Assembly (NCBI RefSeq): GCF_020297055.1
Contig: NZ_JAIXCQ010000012.1
Coordinates: 57,101 to 121,100, forward strand
Direction: 5' to 3'
Length of the DNA stretch: 64,000 bases
DNA from: Isoptericola luteus
GTDB taxonomy: Bacteria > Actinomycetota > Actinomycetes > Actinomycetales > Cellulomonadaceae
The notes below the pieces were generated by a model. That model was not told where the DNA came from. It worked only from the letters and a program-made list of their open reading frames with translations, and searched no databases. Position 1 is the stretch's first letter; each line of letters starts with the position of its first letter. Positions 31,726-41,491 of this stretch are shown in pieces. The position numbers were made by a program, and so were the translations under genes.

Positions 31726-33390
31726 TCAGTCGAAGGTGTCGAACAGGACGACGCCGTCCCGCACGGTCTGCAGGCACTCGGGCTCGGCGGCCCCCGGTGA
31801 CAGGTCGGGCAGCAGCGGCTGGCCGGCGCGCGCCTCCGGGTTCCACTGCGAGAGCCGGCCGGGCGCGGCCTGCACCGCGAGCTGCTCGGCGCGCCACACG
31901 GCCAGGTGCGCGGGCGCCCCGACACGCAGCTCCCCCGCCCCGGTGTGGTCCAGGCCCGCGAGCCGCCACCCGCCGCGGGTGTGCGCGCGGAACGCGGTGC
32001 GGGCGGAGATGCGCTGCGTGGTGTCCTCGTGGCGGAGCGTGGCGCGCACCCCCTGCCACGGGTCGAGCGGGGTGACGGGCGCGTCAGAGCCGAACGCGAG
32101 CGGGACCCCGGCGCTGGCGAGGTCCGCGAAGGGCGACAGGTTCGTCGCCCGGGCGACGCCGAGCCGACCGGCGTACATCCCGGTCGTCCCGCCGAAGGTC
32201 GAGTCGAACGCCGGCTGGACGGACAGCGCCACCCCGTACAGCAGCAGGGCGGCCAGGGCGGAGGCGTCCACGAACAGGGCGTGCTCGAGGCGGTGGTGCC
32301 CGGCCCGCAGCACCGAGGCGCCGTGCTCGGCGGCCGCGATCTCGAGCCCGTGCACCACCTCGTCCATCGCCCGGTCGCCGATGACGTGGAACCCGCCCTG
32401 CGTGCGCGCCGCGGAGCAGGCCGCCAGGTGCGCGGCGATCTCCTCGGCCGTCAGGTACAGGCGCCCGGTGGCGTCGGCGCCCCCCGGTCCCGCCAGCATG
32501 TCGGCGTACGGGTGGCGCAGCGCCGCGGTGCGCGAGCCGAGGGAGCCGTCGACGCTGAGGTCGCCGCCGATGCCGGTGAGGAACGGCAGCTCCGCGAGCA
32601 GCTGGTGGGCCTCGTCGACGGTGCCCACCAGCTCGCCGCGGTAGGCCACGACGTGCGGCAGCCCGCCGGCCGGGTCCCGGGTCATCGCCATGAGCTCGCG
32701 CAGACCGTCGCGGGTGTCCACGTGCGGCGCGCTCATCTCGTGCAGGCCGACGATCCCGCGCCGGGCCGCGGCGGTCAGCGCCACCTCGTACGCGCGGGTG
32801 CGGCGCGCGCCCGAGAGCTGCTGCACGAGGTCGCGGGCCGCGTGGTGCGCGTCGCCGACGACGAGGCCGGACTCGTCCCAGCCAGGTAGCCGGTCCGCCC
32901 CCGTGCCGCGCGCCAGCGCGCTGGACAGCACCGCGGAGTGCCCGTCGACGCGCGCCGCGTACACGGGGCGGCCGCCGGCGGCGGCGTCCAGCTCTGTGCG
33001 CCCGGGCGCCCGCCGCTCCGGCCACGCCTGCTCGTCCCAGCCGAAGGCGAGGAGCACCTCGGAGCCGGACGGGTCCACCTCGGCGAGCGCGCGGGCGCCG
33101 GCAGCCACGGCGTCCAGCGCCGCGGGCAGCGAGGCCACGCCGGCCGCCGCCGACAGGTCCACGGACTCCAGCGCGAGCCCCGTCTCCAGCACGTGCGCGT
33201 GCGCGTCGACGAACCCGGGCGCGACCAGGGCGCCGTCCAGGTCGAGGACGCGGTCGGCCCGGGCGGCGAGCCCCGCCGCGGTGTCCTCGCTCCCCAGCCA
33301 GGTCACCACGCCGTCGTCGACGAGGAGCGCCTCGGCGAACGGGTCGGCGGACGAGTGGACGACTCCGTTGCGGTACAGGGTGGAGGTCAC
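31726..33390 (-). CDS. Amidohydrolase (YtcJ-like, metal-dependent)
   Basis: About 554 residues. TIM-barrel amidohydrolase with the metal motif H-x-H in GFVDAHAHVLE, GHSAVLSSALA, a middle DGSLGSRTAALRHPY and the late GSDAPVTPLDPW block, as in the YtcJ family of putative amide or ester hydrolases. I prefer GTG 33390 to GTG 33399, because the hexamer TAGAGT (33403-33398) overlaps the latter and lies seven bases before the former. The substrate is unknown. Confidence 0.88.
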   Translation of the reverse strand: MTSTLYRNGVVHSSADPFAEALLVDDGVVTWLGSEDTAAGLAARADRVLDLDGALVAPGFVDAHAHVLETGLALESVDLSAAAGVASLPAALDAVAAGARALAEVDPSGSEVLLAFGWDEQAWPERRAPGRTELDAAAGGRPVYAARVDGHSAVLSSALARGTGADRLPGWDESGLVVGDAHHAARDLVQQLSGARRTRAYEVALTAAARRGIVGLHEMSAPHVDTRDGLRELMAMTRDPAGGLPHVVAYRGELVGTVDEAHQLLAELPFLTGIGGDLSVDGSLGSRTAALRHPYADMLAGPGGADATGRLYLTAEEIAAHLAACSAARTQGGFHVIGDRAMDEVVHGLEIAAAEHGASVLRAGHHRLEHALFVDASALAALLLYGVALSVQPAFDSTFGGTTGMYAGRLGVARATNLSPFADLASAGVPLAFGSDAPVTPLDPWQGVRATLRHEDTTQRISARTAFRAHTRGGWRLAGLDHTGAGELRVGAPAHLAVWRAEQLAVQAAPGRLSQWNPEARAGQPLLPDLSPGAAEPECLQTVRDGVVLFDTFD

Positions 33391-33567
33391 GGCCTGCACT
33401 CTAGGGCACGGAACGCCCCGGTTTCTTCACGGTTCGATCACAGATGGGCGCAACCGTCCGGAATCAGGGGATCGTCCCGGCTGCGAGGTCGCTCACAACC
33501 GGCGCTCGCGGGCCGGGGCAGCGCGGCCCGTCGCCCCAGGGGGCCGGGGCCACAGGGCGCCCAGGGC

Positions 33568-36531
33568 TCACAGGCTCGAGTACGCGACGACACCCCGCAG
33601 CACCGCCGCCTGGGCCTTGCGGGCGGTGGCGCGCAGCTGCGGGCGAGGGGCCGCGGCCGCGAGCTGGTCGAGCACGTCGATCACCTGCTTGCACCAGCGC
33701 ACGAAGTCTCCCGCCGCCACGTCGGTGCCGCGCAGCACCGCGTCGAGGCCGCGACCGGAGGCCCACCGGTGCACCGGCGCGACCAGCCCGAGGTCCAGCG
33801 GCCCGGTGACGGTCAGGTGGTGCTCCGCCTCCAGGTCGGTGACCTGTGACCACACGGTCGTCGTGGCGTCCAGCGCCTGGGCGAGCCGGCCCGTGGGGCC
33901 GCCCGGCACGAACGGCTCCGCAGCCTCCTCGCGCCGTCCCGAGTACACGACGGTGGAGACCGCCGCCGCCAGGCCGGGCGCGTCCAGGTCGTCCCACGTG
34001 CCGCGACGCAGGCACTCCGCGAGCAGCAGGTCGTCCTCCGCGTACACGCGGCGCAGCCAGTGGCCGTCGTCGGTGACCTGCACCGTGCGTCCCTGCGGAC
34101 CGTCGGCCCGCTCGAGGTAACCGAGGTGCACCAGCACCTCGCACGTGCGGTCGAACGTGCGCGCGATGGTGCCGGTGCGGCCCTCGACGCGGCGCACCAG
34201 CTGGTCGTGCTCGCGGCGCAGTCGCTCCCACCGCTCCGCCCAGCGGGCGTGGTCGTCCCGGTCGGGGCAGCCGTGGCAGGGATGGGCGCGCAGCGCGCCC
34301 CGCAGCCGCTGCAGCTCGTGGTCCGAGGAGGCGTCCGAGCGGCCGCGGCGTCCCGGGCCGGCGTGCGGGTGCCTGCCGGAGCCTGCGTCGTCGCGGAACG
34401 CCCCGAGGGCGTTGCGCATGCTGGAGGCGAGGTCGCGCCGCTGGTCGGGGCGGCGCGCGTTGAACGACTTCGGGATCTTGACGCGGCCCACCACCTGGAC
34501 GCCGTCCGGGGTGTCCGCCAGGGTGAGCTTCTTGACCTGCCGCTCCTGGGTGAGCACAGTCGGGCGCGGCCCGTCGAACCCGCGCTGGTCCAGCCCCGGG
34601 TCGAGCACCACCACGTACCCCCGACGGCGGCCCCCAGGCACCTCCACGAGGTCGCCGCGGCGCAGCTTCTCCAGCGACGCCACGGCGTCCGCGCGACGCA
34701 CCCCCGAGGCCGCACGCGCGAGCTCGTTCTCGCGGTCCTTGATGGCCCGGCGCAGGTCCATGTACCCGGCGAAGTCGCCACGGTCGCACCGCATGGCCTC
34801 GGCGTAGCCCTCGAGCGCCTCAGCGTGAGCCTGCGCCTGCTTGGCCAGCCCCACGACGCCGCGGTCGGCCTGGAACTGCGCGAAGCTCGTCTCCAGCACG
34901 TCGCGCGCCCGCTCGCGCCCCACCTGCGCCACGAGGTTGACCGCCATGTTGTACGTGGGCCGAAAGCTCGAGCGCAGCGGGTACAGGCGCTTGGACGCCA
35001 GGCCGGCGAGCGCCACCGGGTCCAGACCCGTGTGGTCCACCACCACGGCGTGCCCCTCGACGTCGATGCCCCGGCGCCCCGCCCGGCCCGTGAGCTGGGT
35101 GTACTCCCCCGGCGTCACCGGCTGGTGCGCGGTCCCGTCCCACTTGACGAGCTTCTCCAGCACGACGGAGCGGGCAGGCATGTTGATGCCCAGCGCGAGC
35201 GTCTCGGTGGCGAACACGACCTTGACCAGGCCGCGGGAGAACAGGTGCTCCACCGTCTCGCGGAACACGGGCAGCAGCCCCGCGTGGTGGGCCGCGACCC
35301 CGCGCGCGAGAGCCTGCGTCCACTCCCAGTAGCCGAGCACCTCGAGGTCCTCGGGCGGGATCGTCGCCGTGCGCTCCTCGGTGACGCGGCGGATCTCCGC
35401 CTCCTCCGCCGCGTCGGTCAGGCGCAGCCCCGCGCGCAGGCACTGCTGCACGGCGCCGTCGCAGCCCGCGCGGGAGAAGATGAAGTAGATCGCGGGCAGC
35501 AGCGCGTCGGCGTCCAGCGCGTCCACCACGGCGAACCGCGGCGGGGTGCGGCGCGTCGGCACGAGCGACGCCCCGCCGGGTCGCTGCCCGCCGCCGCCCC
35601 GGTACCCCCGGTCCCCACGGCCCCGGCCGCCGTGGCGGCCGGAACGTGCGGCGCCCGGCCTCGTGTCGGGGCGCGCCGACGAGCGAAAGCTCGCCTGCAG
35701 GTCCGGGTTGATCGGCGGGTCCGTGCCCGGGTCCGTCGGGTCGACGTGCCCGGCGTACAGGTCCATGAGGCGCGGCATCCCGCGCGGCTCGGGTGCCGAG
35801 ACCACGACGTGCTGCCACAGCGGCACGGGACGGCGCTCGCTGACGACGACGGTCGTGTCACCGCGGACCATCGCGAGCCAGTCGCCGAACTCCTCCGCGT
35901 TGGACACCGTCGCGGACAGGGACACGAGCTGGACGTGGTCGGGCAGGTGGATGATCACCTCTTCCCACACGGGCCCGCGGAACCGGTCGGCGAGGTAGTG
36001 CACCTCGTCCATGACGACGAACGCGAGGCCGTCGAGCGCGTTCGACCCCGCGTACAGCATGTTGCGCAGCACCTCGGTGGTCATCACGACCACGGGTGCG
36101 CCCGAGTTGATCGAGGTGTCGCCCGTGAGCAGCCCCACGGACTCCGCACCGTGGCGAGCCACGAGGTCGGCGTACTTCTGGTTGCTCAGCGCCTTGATCG
36201 GCGTGGTGTAGAACGCCTTGCCGCCCTGGGCCAGCGCCAGGTGCACGGCGAACTCGCCCACGACCGTCTTGCCCGCGCCCGTGGGGGCCGCCACGAGCAC
36301 GCCGTGCCCCGCCTCCAGCGCGGCGCACGCGTCGGCCTGGAACGGGTCGAGCTCGAAGTCGAGGACCTTGCGGAACGTGCCGAGCTCGCCCTGGGAGACG
36401 GCCCTGTCCCGGGCCGACCGCGCCCGGGAGGCGGCGTACCGCTCGGCGGGGCCGGCGGGCCCGGTCTCCTGCGAGGCCCGGGTGTCGGACCCCGGTGCGG
36501 ACGTCCCGTCCCGGTGTGCTGCGGCGGTCAT
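33568..36531 (-). CDS. helY: DEAD/DEAH-box RNA helicase HelY (Ski2/Mtr4-like)
   Basis: 987 residues. Walker A GAGKT (85-89), DEVH (175-178), SAT, and the C-terminal helicase and DSHCT-type regions; an R/G-rich insertion (residues about 285-325) interrupts the middle. Actinobacterial HelY is linked to RNA processing. TAGGCT (36543-36538) is six bases before ATG 36531. The helY/tatC/tatA/pafC/pafB neighbourhood is conserved in actinobacteria; here a lipid kinase gene is inserted after tatC. Confidence 0.94.
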   Translation of the reverse strand: MTAAAHRDGTSAPGSDTRASQETGPAGPAERYAASRARSARDRAVSQGELGTFRKVLDFELDPFQADACAALEAGHGVLVAAPTGAGKTVVGEFAVHLALAQGGKAFYTTPIKALSNQKYADLVARHGAESVGLLTGDTSINSGAPVVVMTTEVLRNMLYAGSNALDGLAFVVMDEVHYLADRFRGPVWEEVIIHLPDHVQLVSLSATVSNAEEFGDWLAMVRGDTTVVVSERRPVPLWQHVVVSAPEPRGMPRLMDLYAGHVDPTDPGTDPPINPDLQASFRSSARPDTRPGAARSGRHGGRGRGDRGYRGGGGQRPGGASLVPTRRTPPRFAVVDALDADALLPAIYFIFSRAGCDGAVQQCLRAGLRLTDAAEEAEIRRVTEERTATIPPEDLEVLGYWEWTQALARGVAAHHAGLLPVFRETVEHLFSRGLVKVVFATETLALGINMPARSVVLEKLVKWDGTAHQPVTPGEYTQLTGRAGRRGIDVEGHAVVVDHTGLDPVALAGLASKRLYPLRSSFRPTYNMAVNLVAQVGRERARDVLETSFAQFQADRGVVGLAKQAQAHAEALEGYAEAMRCDRGDFAGYMDLRRAIKDRENELARAASGVRRADAVASLEKLRRGDLVEVPGGRRRGYVVVLDPGLDQRGFDGPRPTVLTQERQVKKLTLADTPDGVQVVGRVKIPKSFNARRPDQRRDLASSMRNALGAFRDDAGSGRHPHAGPGRRGRSDASSDHELQRLRGALRAHPCHGCPDRDDHARWAERWERLRREHDQLVRRVEGRTGTIARTFDRTCEVLVHLGYLERADGPQGRTVQVTDDGHWLRRVYAEDDLLLAECLRRGTWDDLDAPGLAAAVSTVVYSGRREEAAEPFVPGGPTGRLAQALDATTTVWSQVTDLEAEHHLTVTGPLDLGLVAPVHRWASGRGLDAVLRGTDVAAGDFVRWCKQVIDVLDQLAAAAPRPQLRATARKAQAAVLRGVVAYSSL

Positions 36532-36615
36532 GACGTCAGCCTACGGCCCGGGGGCGACCTCTCCTGGCGCGCCCGGCGTGCCGCACGCGGCAGGTTCCCG
36601 CACCCGTTCCGTGGG

Positions 36616-37752
36616 TCAGCGCCGGGTCGTCAGCACGTGCAGGGCGCCGGTCCGCACGGCCACCTTCAGCGGCAGCGGGCCGAGGCGCTCCCCGTCGCCG
36701 TGCGCGGCGGGCAGGGCGGGCTCCCCCGCCGCCCACGCGTCAGGACCCGGCTCGATCGTCACCGCGCGGCACCGCACCACGTGCACCTTGCGGTGCCGCG
36801 TGTGCGCACCGGCGAACATGGAGGGGAACAGCACGGCGGCGCCGGCGCGGGACAGGTCCGTGGCCACCAGCACGTCCAGGTAGCCGTCGTCGACGCGCGC
36901 GGTGGGAACCACCCGGATCCCGCCGCCCAGGCGCGGGCCGTTCGCCGCGGTGACCAGGGCCGCCCGTCCCGACCAGGTGGCCGTGCCACCCGCCCCGGGC
37001 CGCAGGCGCAGCGCCGCCCCGTGCCCGGAGTGGTCGGTGCCGGGCTGGGTACCGCCCCCGGTGCCGGACGGCGCGGGGGCGAGCTCCTCGAACGTGAGCC
37101 GGTACGACCAGGCCCGGTAGCCGGCCAGCTCGTGCAGGGCGGCGATCGTGTACCGGGCGCTGCCCCGCGGGCGCAGCATCGTGTTCGCGCGGGCGTTGAC
37201 CGCGGCGTCGAGCCCGACGGAGACGGCGCCGGCCACCCACCGCACGGGCGCCGCCGTCAGACCGGGGCGCTCGCGACCCTGCGCGGGGCTCGCGCCCGGC
37301 ACCAGGCCCGGCCCGGAAGCGTGCACCACGTCCACCGCCCGCACCCCGGCGTCCCCCTGCCCGAGGGCGCGGCACAGGTCGGCGCACGCGCCGGTGGGGT
37401 CCTTCACGGGGAGCCCGAGGGTGTGCGCGAAGTCGTTGCCGGTGCCGACGGCGACGATGCCCAGCGGCACCTGCGTGCCGGAGAGCACCTGGGCGCCCAG
37501 GTGCACCATGCCGTCGCCGCCGACCACGACCAGGGCGTCCAGCGCCCCGCCGTCCACTGCCGCGCGGGCGCGTTCGAGCGCGAGGGCAGCGCTCGGCCCG
37601 GACAGGTCGTGCACGGCGTGCCCCGCGGCCCTGAGCACGTCCACGACGTCCCGGCCGAGGCGGGCGGCCCTGCCCTTGCCGGCGGTGGGGTTGACGACGA
37701 CGCCGAGGCGCCGGGACGGACCCGTCACCGCGCCCGTCATCGGGCCGGTCAC
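36616..37752 (-). CDS. Diacylglycerol/sphingosine kinase family lipid kinase
   Basis: About 378 residues. N-terminal DAGKc catalytic domain with VVVNPTAGKG, the nucleotide loop VVGGDGMVH and GTGNDFA, then the beta-sandwich domain. Phosphorylates a membrane lipid such as diacylglycerol or undecaprenol-type acceptor; the acceptor is not known. The first 12 codons are three copies of a 12-bp unit, each starting with a usable start codon (GTG 37752, ATG 37740, GTG 37728), so the true start is ambiguous. Confidence 0.88.
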   Translation of the reverse strand: MTGPMTGAVTGPSRRLGVVVNPTAGKGRAARLGRDVVDVLRAAGHAVHDLSGPSAALALERARAAVDGGALDALVVVGGDGMVHLGAQVLSGTQVPLGIVAVGTGNDFAHTLGLPVKDPTGACADLCRALGQGDAGVRAVDVVHASGPGLVPGASPAQGRERPGLTAAPVRWVAGAVSVGLDAAVNARANTMLRPRGSARYTIAALHELAGYRAWSYRLTFEELAPAPSGTGGGTQPGTDHSGHGAALRLRPGAGGTATWSGRAALVTAANGPRLGGGIRVVPTARVDDGYLDVLVATDLSRAGAAVLFPSMFAGAHTRHRKVHVVRCRAVTIEPGPDAWAAGEPALPAAHGDGERLGPLPLKVAVRTGALHVLTTRR

Positions 37753-37799
37753 AGCGTCCTCACGGGGTCCTCACCGGCTCGTGGTGTCTCGTGGAGCCG

Positions 37800-38573
37800 T
37801 CATACGGCGGCGGCCATGCGGCGCCGGTCCACCCGCCGGTCGTGCAGCAGGCACACCCCCAGCGCCCCGAAGTACAGGACGCAGATCGGCAGGGCGACGA
37901 GGATCATCGTGAGCGCGTCCGGAGTGGGCGTCATGATGGCCGCGAACACGAACGCGATGAGCACGGCCCACCGCCAGCCCTGGGCCAGGGTCTCGTGCCG
38001 CAGGATGCCGGCGAGGTTGAGACCGACCAGCAGCACGGGAGAGACGAACGCGAGCCCGAACGCCAGGATCAGCCGCATCACGAAGCTGAGGTACCCCTGC
38101 GCGTCGGTGAAGCTCGTGGCGCCGGCCGGGACGAAGTCCGTGAGGATCTCCACGGCGTGCGGCAGGACCCACCAGGCCAGCCATGCGCCCGCGAGGAACA
38201 GCGGGACGGCCCCGCCGAGGAACGCGTAGGCGTACCCCTTCTCACGCCGCGTCAGCCCGGGCGTCACGAACGACCAGAGCTGGAACAGCCACCAGGGGCA
38301 GGACACGATGATCCCGAGGAAGAACGAGACCTTGATCTTCATGTCCAGGGCCGAGGCCAGGCCGGTGAAGTTCAGGGCGATCGAACGCCCCTGCTCCTCC
38401 GCGGCCGCCGCGAGCGGCGCCTGGAGCGCGTCGAGCAGCGGTTCGTAGAAGAACCATCCGGCGACGGCACCGAGCACGATGCCGGCCGAGGCGAGGAACA
38501 GCCGCTTGCGCAGCTCGAGCAGGTGCTCCTTGAGGGGCATGCGCCCCTCGGGGTCCTTGGACTTGCCGGCCAC
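37800..38573 (-). CDS. tatC: Sec-independent protein translocase TatC
   Basis: 257 residues with six membrane segments. Conserved N-terminal MPLKEHLLELRKRL and the periplasmic/first-loop features; central F-T-P-G-L-T-R-R-E-K loop. Receptor subunit that binds twin-arginine signal peptides and assembles with TatA. GTG start three bases after the tatA stop. Confidence 0.95.
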   Translation of the reverse strand: MAGKSKDPEGRMPLKEHLLELRKRLFLASAGIVLGAVAGWFFYEPLLDALQAPLAAAAEEQGRSIALNFTGLASALDMKIKVSFFLGIIVSCPWWLFQLWSFVTPGLTRREKGYAYAFLGGAVPLFLAGAWLAWWVLPHAVEILTDFVPAGATSFTDAQGYLSFVMRLILAFGLAFVSPVLLVGLNLAGILRHETLAQGWRWAVLIAFVFAAIMTPTPDALTMILVALPICVLYFGALGVCLLHDRRVDRRRMAAAV

Positions 38574-38576
38574 GTG

Positions 38577-38867
38577 CTACGCCTTGGGACCTTCCGCGTC
38601 CGGCGGGGTCACGCCGCCGGACGACGGTGGCGAGGCCGGGTTCGTCGTGCCGGAGGTGGCCGGCGGGACGGTGCCCGCGGACGACGTCGTGCCGCCCGAC
38701 GCCGGCTGGTCCGGCTTGTCGTCGTTCGTCAGGTCCTTGACCTCGCTCTTGAAGATCTTCAGCGACTGGCCGACGCTGCGCGCCAGGTCGGGGAGACGGC
38801 GCGCCCCGAACAGCAGCAGGATGACGATCACCAGCACGATGATGTGCCAGGGCTTGAGCATGCCCAT
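38577..38867 (-). CDS. tatA: Sec-independent protein translocase TatA
   Basis: 96 residues from ATG 38867 (GAGGAG upstream). One membrane helix (about 5-21), the FGARRLPDLARSVG amphipathic helix, and a long P/T/S/G-rich cytoplasmic tail. Forms the translocation pore with TatC. Classed as TatA by the short helix and FG motif. Confidence 0.94.
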   Translation of the reverse strand: MGMLKPWHIIVLVIVILLLFGARRLPDLARSVGQSLKIFKSEVKDLTNDDKPDQPASGGTTSSAGTVPPATSGTTNPASPPSSGGVTPPDAEGPKA

Positions 38868-38926
38868 GAACAGGCTCCTCGTTCTCGTACGCTCGACGTG
38901 AGCGGGGTGGTGCGGCCAGGCCAACC

Positions 38927-39373
38927 CTACGCGGTCCGGCGGTCGCTGGGGACCCTCGCCGCACGCCTCGTCGTCGAGGGCTCCGCCGCCCTCGGCGCAC
39001 GCCGGAGCACGGCGGCCTTCTCCGCCTGCCGGCGCGCCAGCCAGCCCTCGGTGGCGCCCCGCCCGGCGGCCCACGTCCGGGCGGTGCGCCGCTGGCGGGC
39101 CCGCCGGTCGTCCGCGCGCGCGGCCCGCCGGGCGCGCACCTCATCGAGGTGCGCGCGCAGCTCGACCGGGTCGGCGAACAAGGTCGGGGACGTGTCCGGC
39201 GCCGTGGCGGCCGCGGCCGCCTGCGCGGCCCGCTCGGAGACCGAGCCCAGGGCACGGCCGGACCGGCCGACCTCCCGCGCCAGCCCCCTGCCGGAACGCC
39301 ACAGCGACAGCGCCAGGAGAACGGCGCCCGCCAGCGCGGCCACCACGAGCAGCACCCACACCCACCACGACAT
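38927..39373 (-). CDS. Small membrane protein of unknown function
   Basis: 148 residues. One strongly hydrophobic N-terminal helix (about 2-24) followed by a helical, Arg/Ala/Glu-rich cytoplasmic region. No family recognised; position between pafC and tatA is conserved in some actinobacteria. The -10-like TAGGCT (39386-39381), seven bases before ATG 39373, contains the TAG stop of pafC. Confidence 0.7.
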   Translation of the reverse strand: MSWWVWVLLVVAALAGAVLLALSLWRSGRGLAREVGRSGRALGSVSERAAQAAAAATAPDTSPTLFADPVELRAHLDEVRARRAARADDRRARQRRTARTWAAGRGATEGWLARRQAEKAAVLRRAPRAAEPSTTRRAARVPSDRRTA

Positions 39374-39383
39374 GGCGCCCAGC

Positions 39384-40367
39384 CTAGGGGTTCGCCGTCC
39401 GGCCGTAGGCGGCGAGCGCGTCCCGTGCCAGGGCGGCCACCTCCTCGGCGACCTGCGGGGGCGAGACCGACACCACGTCGGGGGCGTTGGCCAGCAGCAG
39501 CCGGCGCAGCCACGCGGGGTTCGTCACCCGCAGCCGCACCTCGACCGAACCGTCCGGCAGGTCCCGCACCGACTCCGCCGGCACCTCCTCGGCCACCCAG
39601 CGGGCGGCGGACGCCAGCACGAGCGTCGCCGAGGGGGCGCGCGCGTCGGCGACGGACGCCCACACGTCCTCGTCGGCGCCCTCGGCCGCGAGCCCATGGT
39701 CCGCCGCCGCGTCGTCCAGGACCCGCGCCGCCAGGACCCGGTCCAGGCGGAACGTGCGCCGCCCTCCCGCGCGCAGGCACCACGCCACCAGGTACATCGC
39801 ACCGTCCTGGGTGACCAGGCGCGCAGGGTCGACGTCGCGCTCGCTCGTGACGTCCGCCGCGTTGACGTACCGCAGGTGCAGCCGCCGGCCCGCGGACAGC
39901 GCCTCGGTGACGGCCGCGACGACCTGCGGGTCCCCCTCGCCCGCCAGCTCGACGTCGACGGCGCTCGCGGCCTCGCCCGTGGCGGCGGAGAGCTTGTCCA
40001 GCGCGGACGCCACGACCCCCGCGCGGCGCCGGTCGGCCTGCACGGCCGGCGACGCGTGCATCGCCCGCAAGGCGGCCACGAGCGCGACCGCCTCCCGGGT
40101 GCCGAGGCGCAGCGGCCGGGTCATGCCGCGGGTCTGGGTGATCGACACCAGCCCTCCGTCCAGGGAGAACGCGTCGAAGTCGATGAGGTCGTCCGGCATG
40201 TACCCCGGGGTGCCGGACACCCACAGGGCGTCCACGTCCTCGCGCACCTGGCGGGGCGTGACGCCGAACCGCTCGGCGAGCTCCTCGACGCGCACCGGGC
40301 CCGCGCCGTCGAGGAACGCCACCAGCCCGAGCAGCCGTACCAGCCGGTCATCCGCCCGCTCAGCCAT
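39384..40367 (-). CDS. pafC: PafC-like WYL transcriptional regulator
   Basis: 327 residues. N-terminal winged HTH (VEELAERFGVTPRQVREDVD), central WYL domain with the LRYVNAADV and YLVAWCLRAGGRRTFRLDR blocks, and the WCX C-terminal extension. With PafB it activates the proteasome-associated DNA-damage regulon. Overlaps pafB by 8 bp. Prototype PafBC binds single-stranded DNA through WYL. Confidence 0.9.
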   Translation of the reverse strand: MAERADDRLVRLLGLVAFLDGAGPVRVEELAERFGVTPRQVREDVDALWVSGTPGYMPDDLIDFDAFSLDGGLVSITQTRGMTRPLRLGTREAVALVAALRAMHASPAVQADRRRAGVVASALDKLSAATGEAASAVDVELAGEGDPQVVAAVTEALSAGRRLHLRYVNAADVTSERDVDPARLVTQDGAMYLVAWCLRAGGRRTFRLDRVLAARVLDDAAADHGLAAEGADEDVWASVADARAPSATLVLASAARWVAEEVPAESVRDLPDGSVEVRLRVTNPAWLRRLLLANAPDVVSVSPPQVAEEVAALARDALAAYGRTANP

Positions 40368-41457
40368 CGGAACCCTCCCTGGTCGGTGTGCCCGCCTGCG
40401 TCGGTGTGCCCGCGGTCCCGTGCGCGGCCTGCGCGCGGTCGATCCCCGCCGCCGCCACGAGCCGGCGCACCACCTCGCCGCGCAGGTCGGCCGGCTCCTC
40501 GACGACGACCGCCGGCCCGTAGGCCGCGACCTCGTCGGCGAACGACGACAGGCTGCGGAACTGCACCCGGACCTCCTCGCGGCCGTCGGGCCGCGGGGCC
40601 GGCACCGGTTCGGCCCCGCGCCCAGCGGCCGGCTCGGGAGCCGTCGCGCGCGCCCGCAGCGCCTGCGCCCGCTCGGGCACGACGGCGAGCGTCGCCACCC
40701 GGCGCACCCCCACCCGCTCGCCCAGCATCGCGTCGACGTCGACCCGGGCCGGCACGTCGAAGGCGTCCGGGCGGGTGCCCACCTTGACCCGCCCCACGAT
40801 CCGCGAGAGCCGGAACACCCGCGGTGCGCCACGCCCCCGGTCGAACCCGACGAGGTACCAGCCGCTGCCCCGCGCCGCGATCCGCCACGGCTCCACGTGC
40901 CGCGTGAGCACCTCGCCGGTGCTCGCCGCCCGGTACCGGAACGACACGTCGCGACGCTCGGAGACCGCCTCCAGCAGCGGCACGTACGCGTCCCCCGCGG
41001 CCCGCACCCGTGGTGCCAGGCCCGCGACCGCGTCCCCCGCCGCCTCGCCCGCACCCGCCGCGCGCAGCTTCGTCATCGCCCGCGACATGTCGGTGCGCAG
41101 CGTCTTGTCCGACCACAGCTGCGCCGCCAGGGCCACCACCCCCAGCTCCGCCGGGGTGAGGTCGACCGGGCCCAGGGCGTACGCGTCGTTGTCGATCCGG
41201 TACCCCACGTCGTCGCTGTGCCCGCCCGCGTCGACCGTGACGATCGGGATCCCCAGCGCACGCAACGTGTCCTTGTCCCGCTCGAACATCCGCTCGAACG
41301 CCTCCGTGGACGGCGCGTCGCCGTACCCGTTCACGCCCGAGCGCACCTGTTGCTTCGTCATCGCGGCGCTGGTGTTCACCAGGGCGATGACGAGGTTCAG
41401 CAGGCGTTCGGCAGGAGGGGTCCCTCGCGCGGCGGCGGGATCCGGGTTCGCGGGCAT
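40360..41457 (-). CDS. pafB: PafB-like WYL transcriptional regulator
   Basis: 365 residues. N-terminal HTH (AERLLNLVIALVNT; FERDKDTLRALGIPI), WYL domain (VSFRYRAASTGE, GWYLVGFDRGRGAPRVFRLSR) and WCX region. Heterodimerises with PafC; controls the LexA-independent DNA-damage response in mycobacteria. ATG 41457 has TAGCGT (41470-41465) seven bases upstream. The C-terminus carries an 18-bp imperfect repeat. No pafA, pup or proteasome genes adjoin it here; the neighbour is DUF3866. Confidence 0.9.
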   Translation of the reverse strand: MPANPDPAAARGTPPAERLLNLVIALVNTSAAMTKQQVRSGVNGYGDAPSTEAFERMFERDKDTLRALGIPIVTVDAGGHSDDVGYRIDNDAYALGPVDLTPAELGVVALAAQLWSDKTLRTDMSRAMTKLRAAGAGEAAGDAVAGLAPRVRAAGDAYVPLLEAVSERRDVSFRYRAASTGEVLTRHVEPWRIAARGSGWYLVGFDRGRGAPRVFRLSRIVGRVKVGTRPDAFDVPARVDVDAMLGERVGVRRVATLAVVPERAQALRARATAPEPAAGRGAEPVPAPRPDGREEVRVQFRSLSSFADEVAAYGPAVVVEEPADLRGEVVRRLVAAAGIDRAQAAHGTAGTPTQAGTPTREGSDG

Positions 41458-41491
41458 CGGGTCCACGCTAGTCGCCGGTAGCCTCGGGCGG

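Noticed and set aside
34060..38229. Very long open frame on the + strand opposite helY, the lipid kinase and tatC
   Set aside because: Histidine/arginine/glycine-rich translation with no family features; the opposite strand encodes complete, recognisable proteins. It is an effect of high GC at third positions.
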